A stretch of DNA of 6,966 nt from RGIG8748 sp045532255 (GTDB taxonomy: Bacteria; Bacillota; Clostridia; UMGS1810): positions 1-6,966 of the forward strand of contig JAZSFO010000074.1 of the NCBI GenBank assembly GCA_045532255.1, written 5' to 3'. How positions within the stretch are numbered: the stretch's first letter is position 1; every line of letters begins with the position of its first letter. Both the position numbers and the translations under genes were made by a program. This document shows, piece by piece, positions 1-5,753 of the stretch. The notes below the pieces were generated by a model, which saw only the letters and a program-made list of their open reading frames with translations, did no database searches and was not told the DNA's origin.

Positions 1-215
1 TTATCATCATAATGTTGCGAACCATCCAATTCAATAATAAGCTTTGCTTTGGCACAGTAAAAATCAACAATATATTTTCCTATAACTTTCTGTCTTATAA
101 ACCTGATAGGATATTCTCTTAAGTAATCATACCAAAGGTGCCTTTCTTCTTTTGTCATATTCTTTCGGAGTGTTTTCGCAAGTGGTACAATTGCCTTGTT
201 GTGTTTATAGTCCAT
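1..215 (-). CDS. DUF559 (Vsr-like) endonuclease-domain protein, N-terminal part
   Basis: Partial gene: 71 codons are visible and the C-terminus lies beyond the left edge. The start at 213-215 is preceded by GGAGGG (222-227) six bases away. The protein opens MDYKHNKAIVPLAKTLRKN, continues with a TKEERHLWYDYLR helix (residues 21-33) and RFIRQKVIGKYIVDFYC, then IIELDGSQHYD. This is the DUF559 pattern, a compact PD-(D/E)XK fold related to very-short-patch-repair nucleases. Candidate catalytic residues D51, E62, D64 and H68 are all present. Family members are usually about 110-130 residues, so roughly half is seen. DNA cleavage is inferred from the family; the biological role of stand-alone DUF559 proteins is not established. 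The upstream DNA is a palindromic repeat, so any promoter lies inside it or transcription arrives from elsewhere. Confidence 0.85.
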   Translation of the reverse strand, partial: MDYKHNKAIVPLAKTLRKNMTKEERHLWYDYLREYPIRFIRQKVIGKYIVDFYCAKAKLIIELDGSQHYDD

Positions 216-221
216 TACAAT

Positions 222-411
222 CCCTCCGAGTTACTTCGCAACCCACCTCCCGTCTTGCCTCCTTTGATGCGTAGCATTAAGGGAGGGGGACCACACAAAG
301 TGTGGTGGAGGGATGAAAGGCTTCCTGTCATTTCGGCAAGAACCAATCCCTCAGTCAAACCTTCGGTTTGCCAGCTCCCTTTACACAAGGGAGCCTTCAA
401 GGGAGGCTTTT
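222..411. repeat. MITE-like interspersed palindromic repeat with five hairpins
   Basis: The stretch is built of short perfect or near-perfect hairpins: GTTAC-TTC-GCAAC (230-242), a 13-bp stem with two wobbles (258-270/274-286), ACCACAC-AAA-GTGTGGT (290-306), CAAACC-TTC-GGTTTG (356-370) and GCTCCCTT/AAGGGAGC (374-381/387-394). The ends are inverted copies: GCCTCCTTT at 257-265 against AAGGGAGGC at 399-407 (8 of 9 match). It resembles the CTCCCT-rich interspersed repeats I recall from gut Clostridia, a recollection and not a search. No real coding frame is present. The left edge supplies the RBS of the DUF559 gene. The right hairpins may also stop transcripts leaving the 492-2242 operon, which has no other visible terminator. 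Exact boundaries are uncertain. Confidence 0.7.
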
Positions 412-491
412 TGATAGTGTTTTCTTGTAGAACATATTATCATTTTTAATGTTTTTAGTTAACACAATCAACTTTTTGCAAGTTATAGGGT

Positions 492-1136
492 TCAAATCTC
501 TATTATAAGTCTTTCCACCACACCTATAATTTGGAAGTCCTCTTCGGGCAGTTTTTCTTTGGAACTGCCTGTAGGTATTCTTGTTGACTGCGCAGTCATA
601 TATAAAACACCGTCTGTTTCTATGAGCTTTCGTATGAGCAAGAAACCCTTATGTATTGCGGCAAAGATTTGTCCCGAATAGGGAGACTTCTTTTCTGTAT
701 TGATTACAATTACCGTACCTTTCTTGATACCGCAAAGATTCATGCTGTTATCCTCTGCCGTTGTTGCAATATATGTACCCTTTGGCACATGAAGATGCCC
801 CGGGAGCGTAAGCACAGAATCCCTGAGACTGTCCTCATGTGTGGTAAGTCCCTCTATGTTTTCGCTTTGGTAAAAAGACATAGAGGTGCCGTGCATCTTC
901 TGTGTCAGCTTCGGAAGTCCGACTGATGTTTCGGGAAAGAAGTATTCCGACGGAAGATTGAACTTATACATAAATTTGGTAAGTGTCTCGTATGTCGGGG
1001 TGGAATATCCCGATTCGTAGTTTGATATCGCAGTTTTTCTAAGCCCCAGCATGTCTGCCATCTGTTGCTGTGACAGATTCCACTCTGCTCTGAGGCTCTT
1101 AATCTTCTGGGCAAAAAGAAGGTTTCCTTTTGACAT
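492..1136 (-). CDS. XRE-family HTH regulator with C-terminal S24/LexA-like domain
   Basis: 214 residues. An HTH_3/XRE domain spans residues 8-62, with the recognition region LRKTAISNYESG at 32-43. After a linker (70-120), an S24-like fold runs from about 120 to 212. EDNSMNLCGIKKGTVIVIN at 128-146 carries the nucleophile position S131-M132. The strand that should hold the catalytic lysine reads LLIRKL, which puts Arg169 where LexA has Lys and Lys170 one residue later. No clear Ala-Gly cleavage site precedes the serine, so self-cleavage may be lost or altered. The protein probably binds DNA as a dimer and represses transcription; its targets are unknown. The start follows GAGGAG (1149-1154), which lies in the last codons of the upstream glycosyltransferase gene, only 5 nt separate the genes, and coupling is likely. 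Confidence 0.85.
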   Translation of the reverse strand: MSKGNLLFAQKIKSLRAEWNLSQQQMADMLGLRKTAISNYESGYSTPTYETLTKFMYKFNLPSEYFFPETSVGLPKLTQKMHGTSMSFYQSENIEGLTTHEDSLRDSVLTLPGHLHVPKGTYIATTAEDNSMNLCGIKKGTVIVINTEKKSPYSGQIFAAIHKGFLLIRKLIETDGVLYMTAQSTRIPTGSSKEKLPEEDFQIIGVVERLIIEI

Positions 1137-1141
1137 TGTGT

Positions 1142-2242
1142 TTATTTCTCCTCTATAATAAAGTCACCAATCTCCTTGGCGGCAAACGGACGGCCAAGTA
1201 CGGATTGCATCTTTTGTATCTGATTTAGTCTTTCCGGACAGTTTATAAGGTGCGATATTACCTCGTCAATGGGAGCATTTGAGGATGTACCTACCGCAAG
1301 GCCTGCATTTATCAGGAAGTCTCTGTTTCTGTCCTCCTGACCGGGTATTGGGTCTACAAGTATTATCGGTATGTTTTTTGCTATTGCTTCGCTAACCGTG
1401 AGACCGCCGGGCTTTGTTATTATTATGTCCGAGGCATCCATTATGGTATCAACATTGTTCACAAATCCGAAGTTATATACCTTTTTTCTTGTAAACATGC
1501 GGTCTATTCTTTCTTTCATACTGCGATTATTACCGCATACACTTACTATCTGAAAATCATCATGGAGTCTGTCGAGAGAATAAATATATTTCTCGGTGTT
1601 TCCAAACCCCATACTGCCTGTAATTACAAAAACAGTCATTTTGTCATCTATACCAAGCTCTTTTCTTGCCTCGGATTTGTCTTTCCTTTTTGAGAACTTA
1701 AGGTCAACGGGAATTCCCATAGGCAGAATTTTTTCCTTTGGAATTCCTTTTTTTGCAAGAATATTTTTTACAAGCTCATTTGCCGTTATGTAGTAGTCCA
1801 TGTTTGCCATATCCCAGTAGGGGAGAGCACAGAAGTCTGTAACTATTCCAACGGTTTTGGTGTTTACGAATTTTTTTCTTTTGTATTCGCTCATAAGGAC
1901 AGCCGCAAGCGGATGTGTAGGTATTACCACATCTGGATTCTGACGGTATATATATTTAGCAAACTGCCTTGCAACAAAGCTGTTGCAGAAGGTAGACCAT
2001 GCAATTTTGGAATCAGGGTTGTGCTTTTCGATGCTCTGGTAGAACTTGCCGTACATATACGGAGTGTATTTTGTGCTGAGGAGATATCCTTTTTCCAATA
2101 GACTGCTGAGCAGTTTGCTAAAGTATTTATATGCGTCCACAACCCTTGCATCAACGCCCTGAGATTTCAGATAGTCCTTGAGCGCGTTTGAGGCTATGTT
2201 GTGACCGTTTCCTGTAGACATTGTAAGAATTATTGCCTTCAT
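1142..2242 (-). CDS. GT28-family diacylglycerol glycosyltransferase (MGDG synthase/UgtP-like)
   Basis: 366 residues, normal length for processive or single-step diacylglycerol glycosyltransferases. The N-terminal MGDG-synthase domain (about 1-170) begins MKAIILTMSTGNGHNIASNA, with the Gly-rich loop and GH (residues 9-14) that bind acceptor and phosphate, and includes VIPTHPLAAVL (106-116) and VGIVTDF (131-137). The C-terminal GT-B half has ITGSMGFGNTEK (207-218), the nucleotide-sugar motif KPGGLTVSEA (277-286) and PIPGQE (298-303). The likely reaction is transfer of glucose or galactose from a UDP-sugar to diacylglycerol at the inner face of the membrane, giving glycolipids or lipoteichoic-acid anchors. 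Sugar and linkage cannot be read from sequence. The start has AGGAAA upstream and a consensus promoter at 2280-2308. First gene of an operon with the S24-type regulator. Confidence 0.88.
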   Translation of the reverse strand: MKAIILTMSTGNGHNIASNALKDYLKSQGVDARVVDAYKYFSKLLSSLLEKGYLLSTKYTPYMYGKFYQSIEKHNPDSKIAWSTFCNSFVARQFAKYIYRQNPDVVIPTHPLAAVLMSEYKRKKFVNTKTVGIVTDFCALPYWDMANMDYYITANELVKNILAKKGIPKEKILPMGIPVDLKFSKRKDKSEARKELGIDDKMTVFVITGSMGFGNTEKYIYSLDRLHDDFQIVSVCGNNRSMKERIDRMFTRKKVYNFGFVNNVDTIMDASDIIITKPGGLTVSEAIAKNIPIILVDPIPGQEDRNRDFLINAGLAVGTSSNAPIDEVISHLINCPERLNQIQKMQSVLGRPFAAKEIGDFIIEEK

Positions 2243-2279
2243 ATGCCATTATTTCCTTTCGATTATTGTGCTTATACTA

Positions 2280-2308
2280 ATTATAAACCTTTAATTTAGA
2301 ATAGTCAA
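2280..2308 (-). promoter_or_regulatory. Sigma-A promoter of the glycosyltransferase-regulator operon
   Basis: On the minus strand, TTGACT (2303-2308) and TATAAT (2280-2285) are separated by exactly 17 bases. The predicted start is near 2273, giving a leader of about 30 nt before the start codon at 2242. It lies back to back with the promoter of the plus-strand peptide cluster, with only four bases between the two elements. Confidence 0.8.
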
Positions 2309-2312
2309 TAGT

Positions 2313-2341
2313 AACACCTTTTTGCCAAATTGCATAGTATA
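2313..2341 (+). promoter_or_regulatory. Candidate sigma-K-type promoter for the Cys-rich peptide cluster
   Basis: No good sigma-A promoter precedes the first peptide gene. Instead AACA (2313-2316), 16 bases, and CATAGTATA (2333-2341) match the mother-cell sigma-K consensus, mACm - 16/17 - CATAnnnTA. A start near 2349 would leave a leader of about 23 nt with GGAGGTG (2359-2365) just upstream of the first start codon. The motif is short, so this is a suggestion; expression late in sporulation would fit small Cys-rich coat-type peptides. Confidence 0.4.
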
Positions 2342-2371
2342 GACTGAAACAAAAAAACGGAGGTGTTTTTG

Positions 2372-2488
2372 ATGCTTGGTAATAAATGCTGCGGTACTCT
2401 CTTTGGCTCTAACGATGGAATACTTTTCTTTATTCTTGTGTTCCTGCTTCTCTTCGGATGCTGTGACCAGAAAACAAATTGTGATTGA
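2372..2488 (+). CDS. Cys-rich membrane micropeptide 1 (38 aa)
   Basis: Too short for usual gene callers. ATG at 2372 follows a strong GGAGGTG (2359-2365); stop TGA at 2486-2488. The N-terminus MLGNKCCGTLFGSNDG has a Cys pair (6,7). A hydrophobic run ILFFILVFLLLF occupies residues 17-28, and the tail GCCDQKTNCD adds Cys 30, 31 and 37. The plan, CC - Gly/Asn linker - short span - CC tail, is shared with the next two genes. The span is 12-14 residues, short for a full bilayer crossing. The plan resembles small Cys-rich clostridial proteins annotated as chorion-class high-cysteine and, loosely, YjcZ-type sporulation peptides. That is recollection of style, not an alignment. Function unknown; metal binding, disulfide cross-linking or spore-coat structure are possibilities. 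Confidence 0.8.
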   Translation: MLGNKCCGTLFGSNDGILFFILVFLLLFGCCDQKTNCD

Positions 2489-2513
2489 TTGATGTAAAAA
2501 AGGAGGAATATGT

Positions 2514-2654
2514 ATGTTTATTTTATTCGGTAACAGAAATTGCGGCGGCGAAAGCAGTACTATACTTTGGTTTATAATCCTTGTAATACTGCTCTTTATG
2601 AACAATGATGACTGCAATGGCAACTCTTGCTGTCAGAATGACTGCGGCTGCTGA
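2514..2654 (+). CDS. Cys-rich membrane micropeptide 2 (46 aa)
   Basis: ATG at 2514 follows AGGAGG (2501-2506) at 7 nt; stop TGA at 2652-2654. An overlapping upstream ATG at 2510 is in another frame that closes after seven codons. The protein starts MFILFGNRNCGGESS, has a hydrophobic run TILWFIILVILLFM at residues 16-29, and ends NNDDCNGNSCCQNDCGC. There are six Cys (10, 34, 39, 40, 44, 46), most of them after the span, with Asn, Asp and Gly between them. It lies 25 nt after gene 1 and 20 nt before gene 3, so the three are almost certainly one transcript. Same architecture as its neighbours but little direct identity. Function unknown. Confidence 0.82.
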   Translation: MFILFGNRNCGGESSTILWFIILVILLFMNNDDCNGNSCCQNDCGC

Positions 2655-2674
2655 TTTTTGAGGGGTGAGCTTTA

Positions 2675-2821
2675 ATGAGTGATTGCTGTAACAACAACTT
2701 ATCATGCTGCAACTCCTGCTGCTGCAACCGCGGCGGATGGGGCGGAACCGGTATATGGTTCTGGGTTATAGTGGCAATTGTTGTAATCTGGATTTTCTCG
2801 GATAATAACAACTGTTGCTGA
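2675..2821 (+). CDS. Cys-rich membrane micropeptide 3 (48 aa)
   Basis: ATG at 2675 is preceded by GAGGGGTGAG (2660-2669); stop TGA at 2819-2821 is followed at once by an in-frame TAA. The N-terminus MSDCCNNNLSCCNSCCCNR holds seven Cys (4, 5, 11, 12, 15, 16, 17). A Gly/Trp segment GGWGGTG leads into the span IWFWVIVAIVVIWIF (residues 27-41), and the tail SDNNNCC adds Cys 47 and 48, nine in 48 residues. The dense Cys cluster is before the membrane here and after it in peptide 2, so the set offers Cys clusters at both ends of a short span. The 3' end runs into the shared terminator. Function unknown; spore coat or envelope peptide is the best guess. Confidence 0.82.
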   Translation: MSDCCNNNLSCCNSCCCNRGGWGGTGIWFWVIVAIVVIWIFSDNNNCC

Positions 2822-2822
2822 T

Positions 2823-2865
2823 AACAATAACAAAGGGACTGCGCCGCAGTCCCTTTGTTATTGTT
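2823..2865. terminator. Bidirectional terminator between convergent genes
   Basis: A 21-base perfect inverted repeat (2823-2843 and 2845-2865) around one central C has a GC-rich core GGGACTGCG and T-rich arms, so it reads as an intrinsic terminator on either strand. The left arm starts within two bases of the stop of micropeptide 3. The right arm contains the stop codon (2858-2860) and part of the last two sense codons of the GTPase-NYN gene on the other strand. Confidence 0.88.
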
Positions 2866-5389
2866 CTATAAATTTCCGTATTGCCTCTTCTACAGAGATT
2901 ACTTCCTTTTCAAAAGCCTCTGCACTGACCCTCAGAGCGCCTGCCCCGAGAATTATCATTTGCTCAAGGCTGTCCGATGTGGCAACCCGTACCATATAGT
3001 CCCTTGCAAGTGTGTGCGATGCTTTTTCTATATACGAATCTGCGGTTTGAGCTTCCTTTGTGTACACTACGCTGATACCGCCGTTTTTCTCAATGTGCCC
3101 GATACCGCCCTTGACCTTGTAGGCATCAAAGACTACAGCAAGATGGCATCCTCTTACCGCACGGTAATTTATAAGCCTGTTTATAAGGGTCTCTCTTGCA
3201 AGACCTATATCCTCGTCTGCCTGTTTTTTAAGCATTTCCCATGCAAAGATTATGTTGTAGCCGTCGACGAGCACATATTCTTCCTTGAGTTGAGATGAGG
3301 CAGATTTGCTTTTGTATTTGACGGTGCCTGTTCTGTTTCGGACAAACTCTTTTTCTTCCTTTTTGCCCCCAAAGGTCATTTCAAATATGCGGCTTAGCTC
3401 GGCATCTGTTACAGATGAAGCATCAAAACTCGCCTTTTTGCTTTGAACTTCAAGATTTTCCTCTGTTTTTTTACTAAGTACGCTTTCAATGTGCATGTTG
3501 TCATATACATCGTACCACTTGACATTTACGCCTGCACCGTGAGAACAGAAGATGGAATCTGCGCTGTTTTCCACATCGGCATCAAAGTTATATCCGATTT
3601 TTTCTATAATCTCTTCCTCGTTCTGGCACGGCTCATAGCCTTTTAACTCGTATGTGACAGAGCCTTTTCCCCTTGTAATGATTGTAATATCCTTTTGGTA
3701 GCCCTGTATTTTTATAGCAGGTGCACTTGCATTTATTATACTCATTTCCCCAATTGTGTCAGGAGAAGAAAAGTTTGCACCCATTCCCGAAAGGTCGCTT
3801 AAGACTCTGCCAACACATTCTGTCGGCACTTCTATACTCGCGTCATACCACGGCTCCAATAAGACGCTTTGGGCATTTGCAAGCCCGTGTCTTACTGCAC
3901 GGTATGTTGCCTGACGGAAGTCACCGCCGTCTGTATGCTTTATGTGTGCCTTGCCTGCGGCAAGCGTTATGCGGATGTCGGTAATAGGCGAGCCTGTAAG
4001 GACACCGAGGTGTGTTTTTTCTGCAAGGTGGCTTAGTATAAGCCTCTGCCAGTTTTCGTCAAGCTCGTCTGTTTTGCATGTCGAGTCAAATGTAATTCCG
4101 CTGCCCCTCGGAGCCTCCTTTAGAATTAAGTGAACCTCGGCATAGTGACGCAGAGGTTCGTAATGCCCCACACCCTCGGCGATGCCCTTTATTGTTTCTT
4201 TGTATACTATACCGCCCTCATGGAAGACTACGCCGAAGCCAAACCGTTCCCTTACAACCCTTGAGAGCACCTGAGTCTGCACCTCGCCCATAAGACGAAG
4301 AGTTACGCAACCAAGACGGCTGTCCCATTGTGCATTAAGCTTTGGGTCCTCACTTTTTAGCTTCATAAAGGCAGACAGAACATCGGAGTCGGAGACCCCC
4401 TCGTCAGCTTCCACTCTGTAGAAGAATACAGGCTCAAGCATGAGGTTGTGACAGTCCTTTTCAAAGCCTATACCCATGCCCGAATAAGTCTCTGTAGGTC
4501 CCGTAACGGCACAAACCTGTCCCTGAACTGCAGAGCTTAGCATAGTGTACTTAACACCCGAATAGAGCCTGATTTCGTTGACCTTTTCTTCCGCATCACC
4601 TACGGGGAGCATTGACTTGACATCGAGGCTTCCGCCCGTAATCTTAAGGTGAGTCAAACGCATGCCCTTGTCGTCTGTGGTTATCTTGTATACCCTTGCA
4701 CCGAAGCTGTCTGTTTGAGGCGGGGCAGAGGTGTATAAATCAAAGGCCTTCATAAAATCCTCCACACCGTCATTTTTAAGTGCGGAGCCAAAAAAGCAGG
4801 GAAAAATCAATCTGTTTCGTATTGCTCTTTGTATAGAAATATCCGAAACACCTCCCGAAAGAAACTCTTCCATTATTTCTTCCGAGCACAGAGCGATTTC
4901 CTCGTCTCTGCCGTCCATACAAAAGTCTGTTACGGCATCGGAAAGAGTTTTCTTAAGCTCAAGGATAATCTCGCCTCTTTCCATTGACGGAAGGTCGGTT
5001 TTGTTCACGAATATAAATGTCGGTATTCCGTAGCTTTCCAGTAGCTTCCACAGAGTCCGCGTGTGGCTTTGAACCCCCTCGGGAGCACTTATCATAAGTA
5101 TGGCATAGTCTAATGCAGTGAGCACCCTCTCTGTCTCCGCACCAAAATCCGCATGACCCGGAGTGTCAAGAAGTGTAAATTCACTTTCACCAATGCCGAA
5201 TACCGCCTGCTTGGAAAATATTGTTATTCCTCGGTCTCTTTCTATTGAATTTGTATCCAGATAACTGTCCCTGTTGTCTACTCTTCCTATTTTCCGTGTC
5301 TTTCCGGAATTAAAAAGTATCGCTTCGCTGAGGGTTGTTTTTCCTGAGTCAACATGTGCAAGCACACCAAAGGTTATTCTTTTTTTCAT
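2858..5389 (-). CDS. TetM/EF-G-like translation GTPase fused to a Rae1/YacP-type NYN ribonuclease
   Basis: 843 residues from the start at 5389, which has GGAGGTG (5398-5404). An upstream in-frame ATG at 5440 lies inside the promoter and is rejected. G domain motifs: AHVDSGKTT (11-19), RGIT (53-56), DTPGH (75-79, His79 for GTP hydrolysis), NKTD (129-132), GSA (201-203). EF-G-like domains II to V follow (about 229-315, 320-395, 396-514, 515-590), then HGAG-VKW (617-625), where TetM-type proteins (about 640 residues) end. A charged linker (about 634-700) leads to an NYN domain (704-838) with VDGYNII, VVFDAY, TADSYIEKA, ATSDSLEQ and GALRVSAEA; acidic residues D709, D755, D784 and D806 are intact. 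These match Bacillus Rae1, a ribosome-dependent A-site endoribonuclease. The domain IV tip reads HTDGGDF (485-491), not the YSPVSTP of TetM, so tetracycline resistance is doubtful. Ribosome-bound mRNA cleavage is inferred. Confidence 0.9.
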   Translation of the reverse strand: MKKRITFGVLAHVDSGKTTLSEAILFNSGKTRKIGRVDNRDSYLDTNSIERDRGITIFSKQAVFGIGESEFTLLDTPGHADFGAETERVLTALDYAILMISAPEGVQSHTRTLWKLLESYGIPTFIFVNKTDLPSMERGEIILELKKTLSDAVTDFCMDGRDEEIALCSEEIMEEFLSGGVSDISIQRAIRNRLIFPCFFGSALKNDGVEDFMKAFDLYTSAPPQTDSFGARVYKITTDDKGMRLTHLKITGGSLDVKSMLPVGDAEEKVNEIRLYSGVKYTMLSSAVQGQVCAVTGPTETYSGMGIGFEKDCHNLMLEPVFFYRVEADEGVSDSDVLSAFMKLKSEDPKLNAQWDSRLGCVTLRLMGEVQTQVLSRVVRERFGFGVVFHEGGIVYKETIKGIAEGVGHYEPLRHYAEVHLILKEAPRGSGITFDSTCKTDELDENWQRLILSHLAEKTHLGVLTGSPITDIRITLAAGKAHIKHTDGGDFRQATYRAVRHGLANAQSVLLEPWYDASIEVPTECVGRVLSDLSGMGANFSSPDTIGEMSIINASAPAIKIQGYQKDITIITRGKGSVTYELKGYEPCQNEEEIIEKIGYNFDADVENSADSIFCSHGAGVNVKWYDVYDNMHIESVLSKKTEENLEVQSKKASFDASSVTDAELSRIFEMTFGGKKEEKEFVRNRTGTVKYKSKSASSQLKEEYVLVDGYNIIFAWEMLKKQADEDIGLARETLINRLINYRAVRGCHLAVVFDAYKVKGGIGHIEKNGGISVVYTKEAQTADSYIEKASHTLARDYMVRVATSDSLEQMIILGAGALRVSAEAFEKEVISVEEAIRKFIEQ

Positions 5390-5411
5390 AATGCCTGCAC
5401 CTCCGTTAATT

Positions 5412-5440
5412 ATTGTATCATACTTTTGTACTGAGTGCAA
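5412..5440 (-). promoter_or_regulatory. Sigma-A promoter of the GTPase-NYN gene
   Basis: On the minus strand TTGCAC (5435-5440), 17 bases, TACAAT (5412-5417). The predicted transcript starts near 5405, only about 16 nt before the ATG and just ahead of the GGAGGTG at 5398-5404. There is no room for the long attenuator leader typical of tetM genes, so drug-induced attenuation is unlikely. Confidence 0.75.
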
Positions 5441-5466
5441 TATAGTTTAGTGTCCGCTAAGGTGTA

Positions 5467-5633
5467 ATGAAATATCAACTTCGTTGATATGAAATAATCC
5501 TAACGGATTATGAAATATTTTTCTTCCAGAAAAATGTGAAATAAAATTTGCCTTTTCATATTGCGAAGCAATATTTCATACACGAAGTGTATTTCATAGC
5601 GAAGCTATTTCACTTGCCGTAGGCAAATTTCAT
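5467..5633. repeat. Array of seven hairpins separated by a constant 7-nt spacer that flips orientation
   Basis: Left half: spacer ATGAAAT (5467-5473, 5489-5495, 5510-5516; GTGAAAT 5536-5542) between hairpins ATCAAC-TTC-GTTGAT (5474-5488), AATCC-TAAC-GGATT (5496-5509) and ATTTTTCT-TCC-AGAAAAAT (5517-5535). Right half: the reverse complement ATTTCAT (5573-5579, 5591-5597, 5627-5633; ATTTCAC 5607-5613; TTTTCAT 5553-5559) between ATTGC-GAA-GCAAT (5560-5572), ACAC-GAA-GTGT (5580-5590), AGC-GAA-GCT (5598-5606) and TTGCC-GTA-GGCAA (5614-5626). Stems differ fully in sequence while the spacer is fixed. AAATTTGCC (5544-5552) pairs with GGCAAATTT (5622-5630), closing a multibranch structure over three hairpins. 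No coding frame. A degenerate -10-like GGTGTAATG (5461-5469) heads the array, as a better one heads the second array. Confidence 0.85.
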
Positions 5634-5635
5634 TG

Positions 5636-5667
5636 AAAAAAGACTTGTCAATTGACAAGTCTTTTTT
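5636..5667 (-). terminator. Intrinsic terminator of the tRNA operon
   Basis: A perfect 32-base palindrome, arm AAAAAAGACTTGTCAA (5636-5651) followed by its complement (5652-5667). On the minus strand the stem ends in six T and lies just past the CCA of tRNA-Tyr. It is symmetric, so it may also stop plus-strand transcripts that come through the hairpin array. Confidence 0.88.
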
Positions 5668-5668
5668 C

Positions 5669-5753
5669 TGGTGGGGAGAGATGGATTCGAACCATCGAAA
5701 GCGTAGCTAACAGATTTACAGTCTGCCCCCTTTGGCCACTCGGGAACCTCCCC
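5669..5753 (-). tRNA. tRNA-Tyr (anticodon GUA)
   Basis: 85 nt including encoded CCA (5669-5671). Acceptor GGGGAGG pairs with TCTCCCC with one wobble. The anticodon stem GCAGA/TCTGT has loop CTGTAAA with anticodon GTA at 5717-5719. A long class II variable arm carries a short AGC-TAC-GCT stem, and the T-arm GATGG-TTCGAAT-CCATC is perfect. Last gene of the operon; its first base directly follows the CCA of tRNA-Thr with no spacer. Confidence 0.97.

Noticed and set aside
138..449. 103-codon plus-strand ORF across the palindromic repeat
   Set aside because: It has no family pattern, overlaps the DUF559 start on the other strand and is made of repeat hairpins; the frame is chance.
2291..2811. Three minus-strand ORFs opposite the micropeptide genes
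   Set aside because: No RBS or domain pattern; they are antisense shadows of the Cys-rich genes, whose plus-strand frames have RBSs and matched architecture.
2855..3298. 147-codon plus-strand ORF antisense to the NYN domain
   Set aside because: It lies opposite strongly conserved NYN motifs, starts inside the terminator and has no RBS.
2858..5389. Calling the gene a tetracycline resistance determinant
   Set aside because: The TetM loop YSPVSTP is replaced by HTDGGDF, the leader is too short for attenuation, and an NYN nuclease is fused on; homology alone does not support resistance.
5390..5440. 17-residue N-terminal extension of the GTPase-NYN protein
   Set aside because: The upstream ATG lies in the -35 box, and the internal ATG at 5389 has a strong RBS and begins exactly as family members do.
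5467..5633. CRISPR array
   Set aside because: Repeats are only 7 nt, the variable parts are 9-19-nt palindromes not spacers of constant length, and no cas gene is near.
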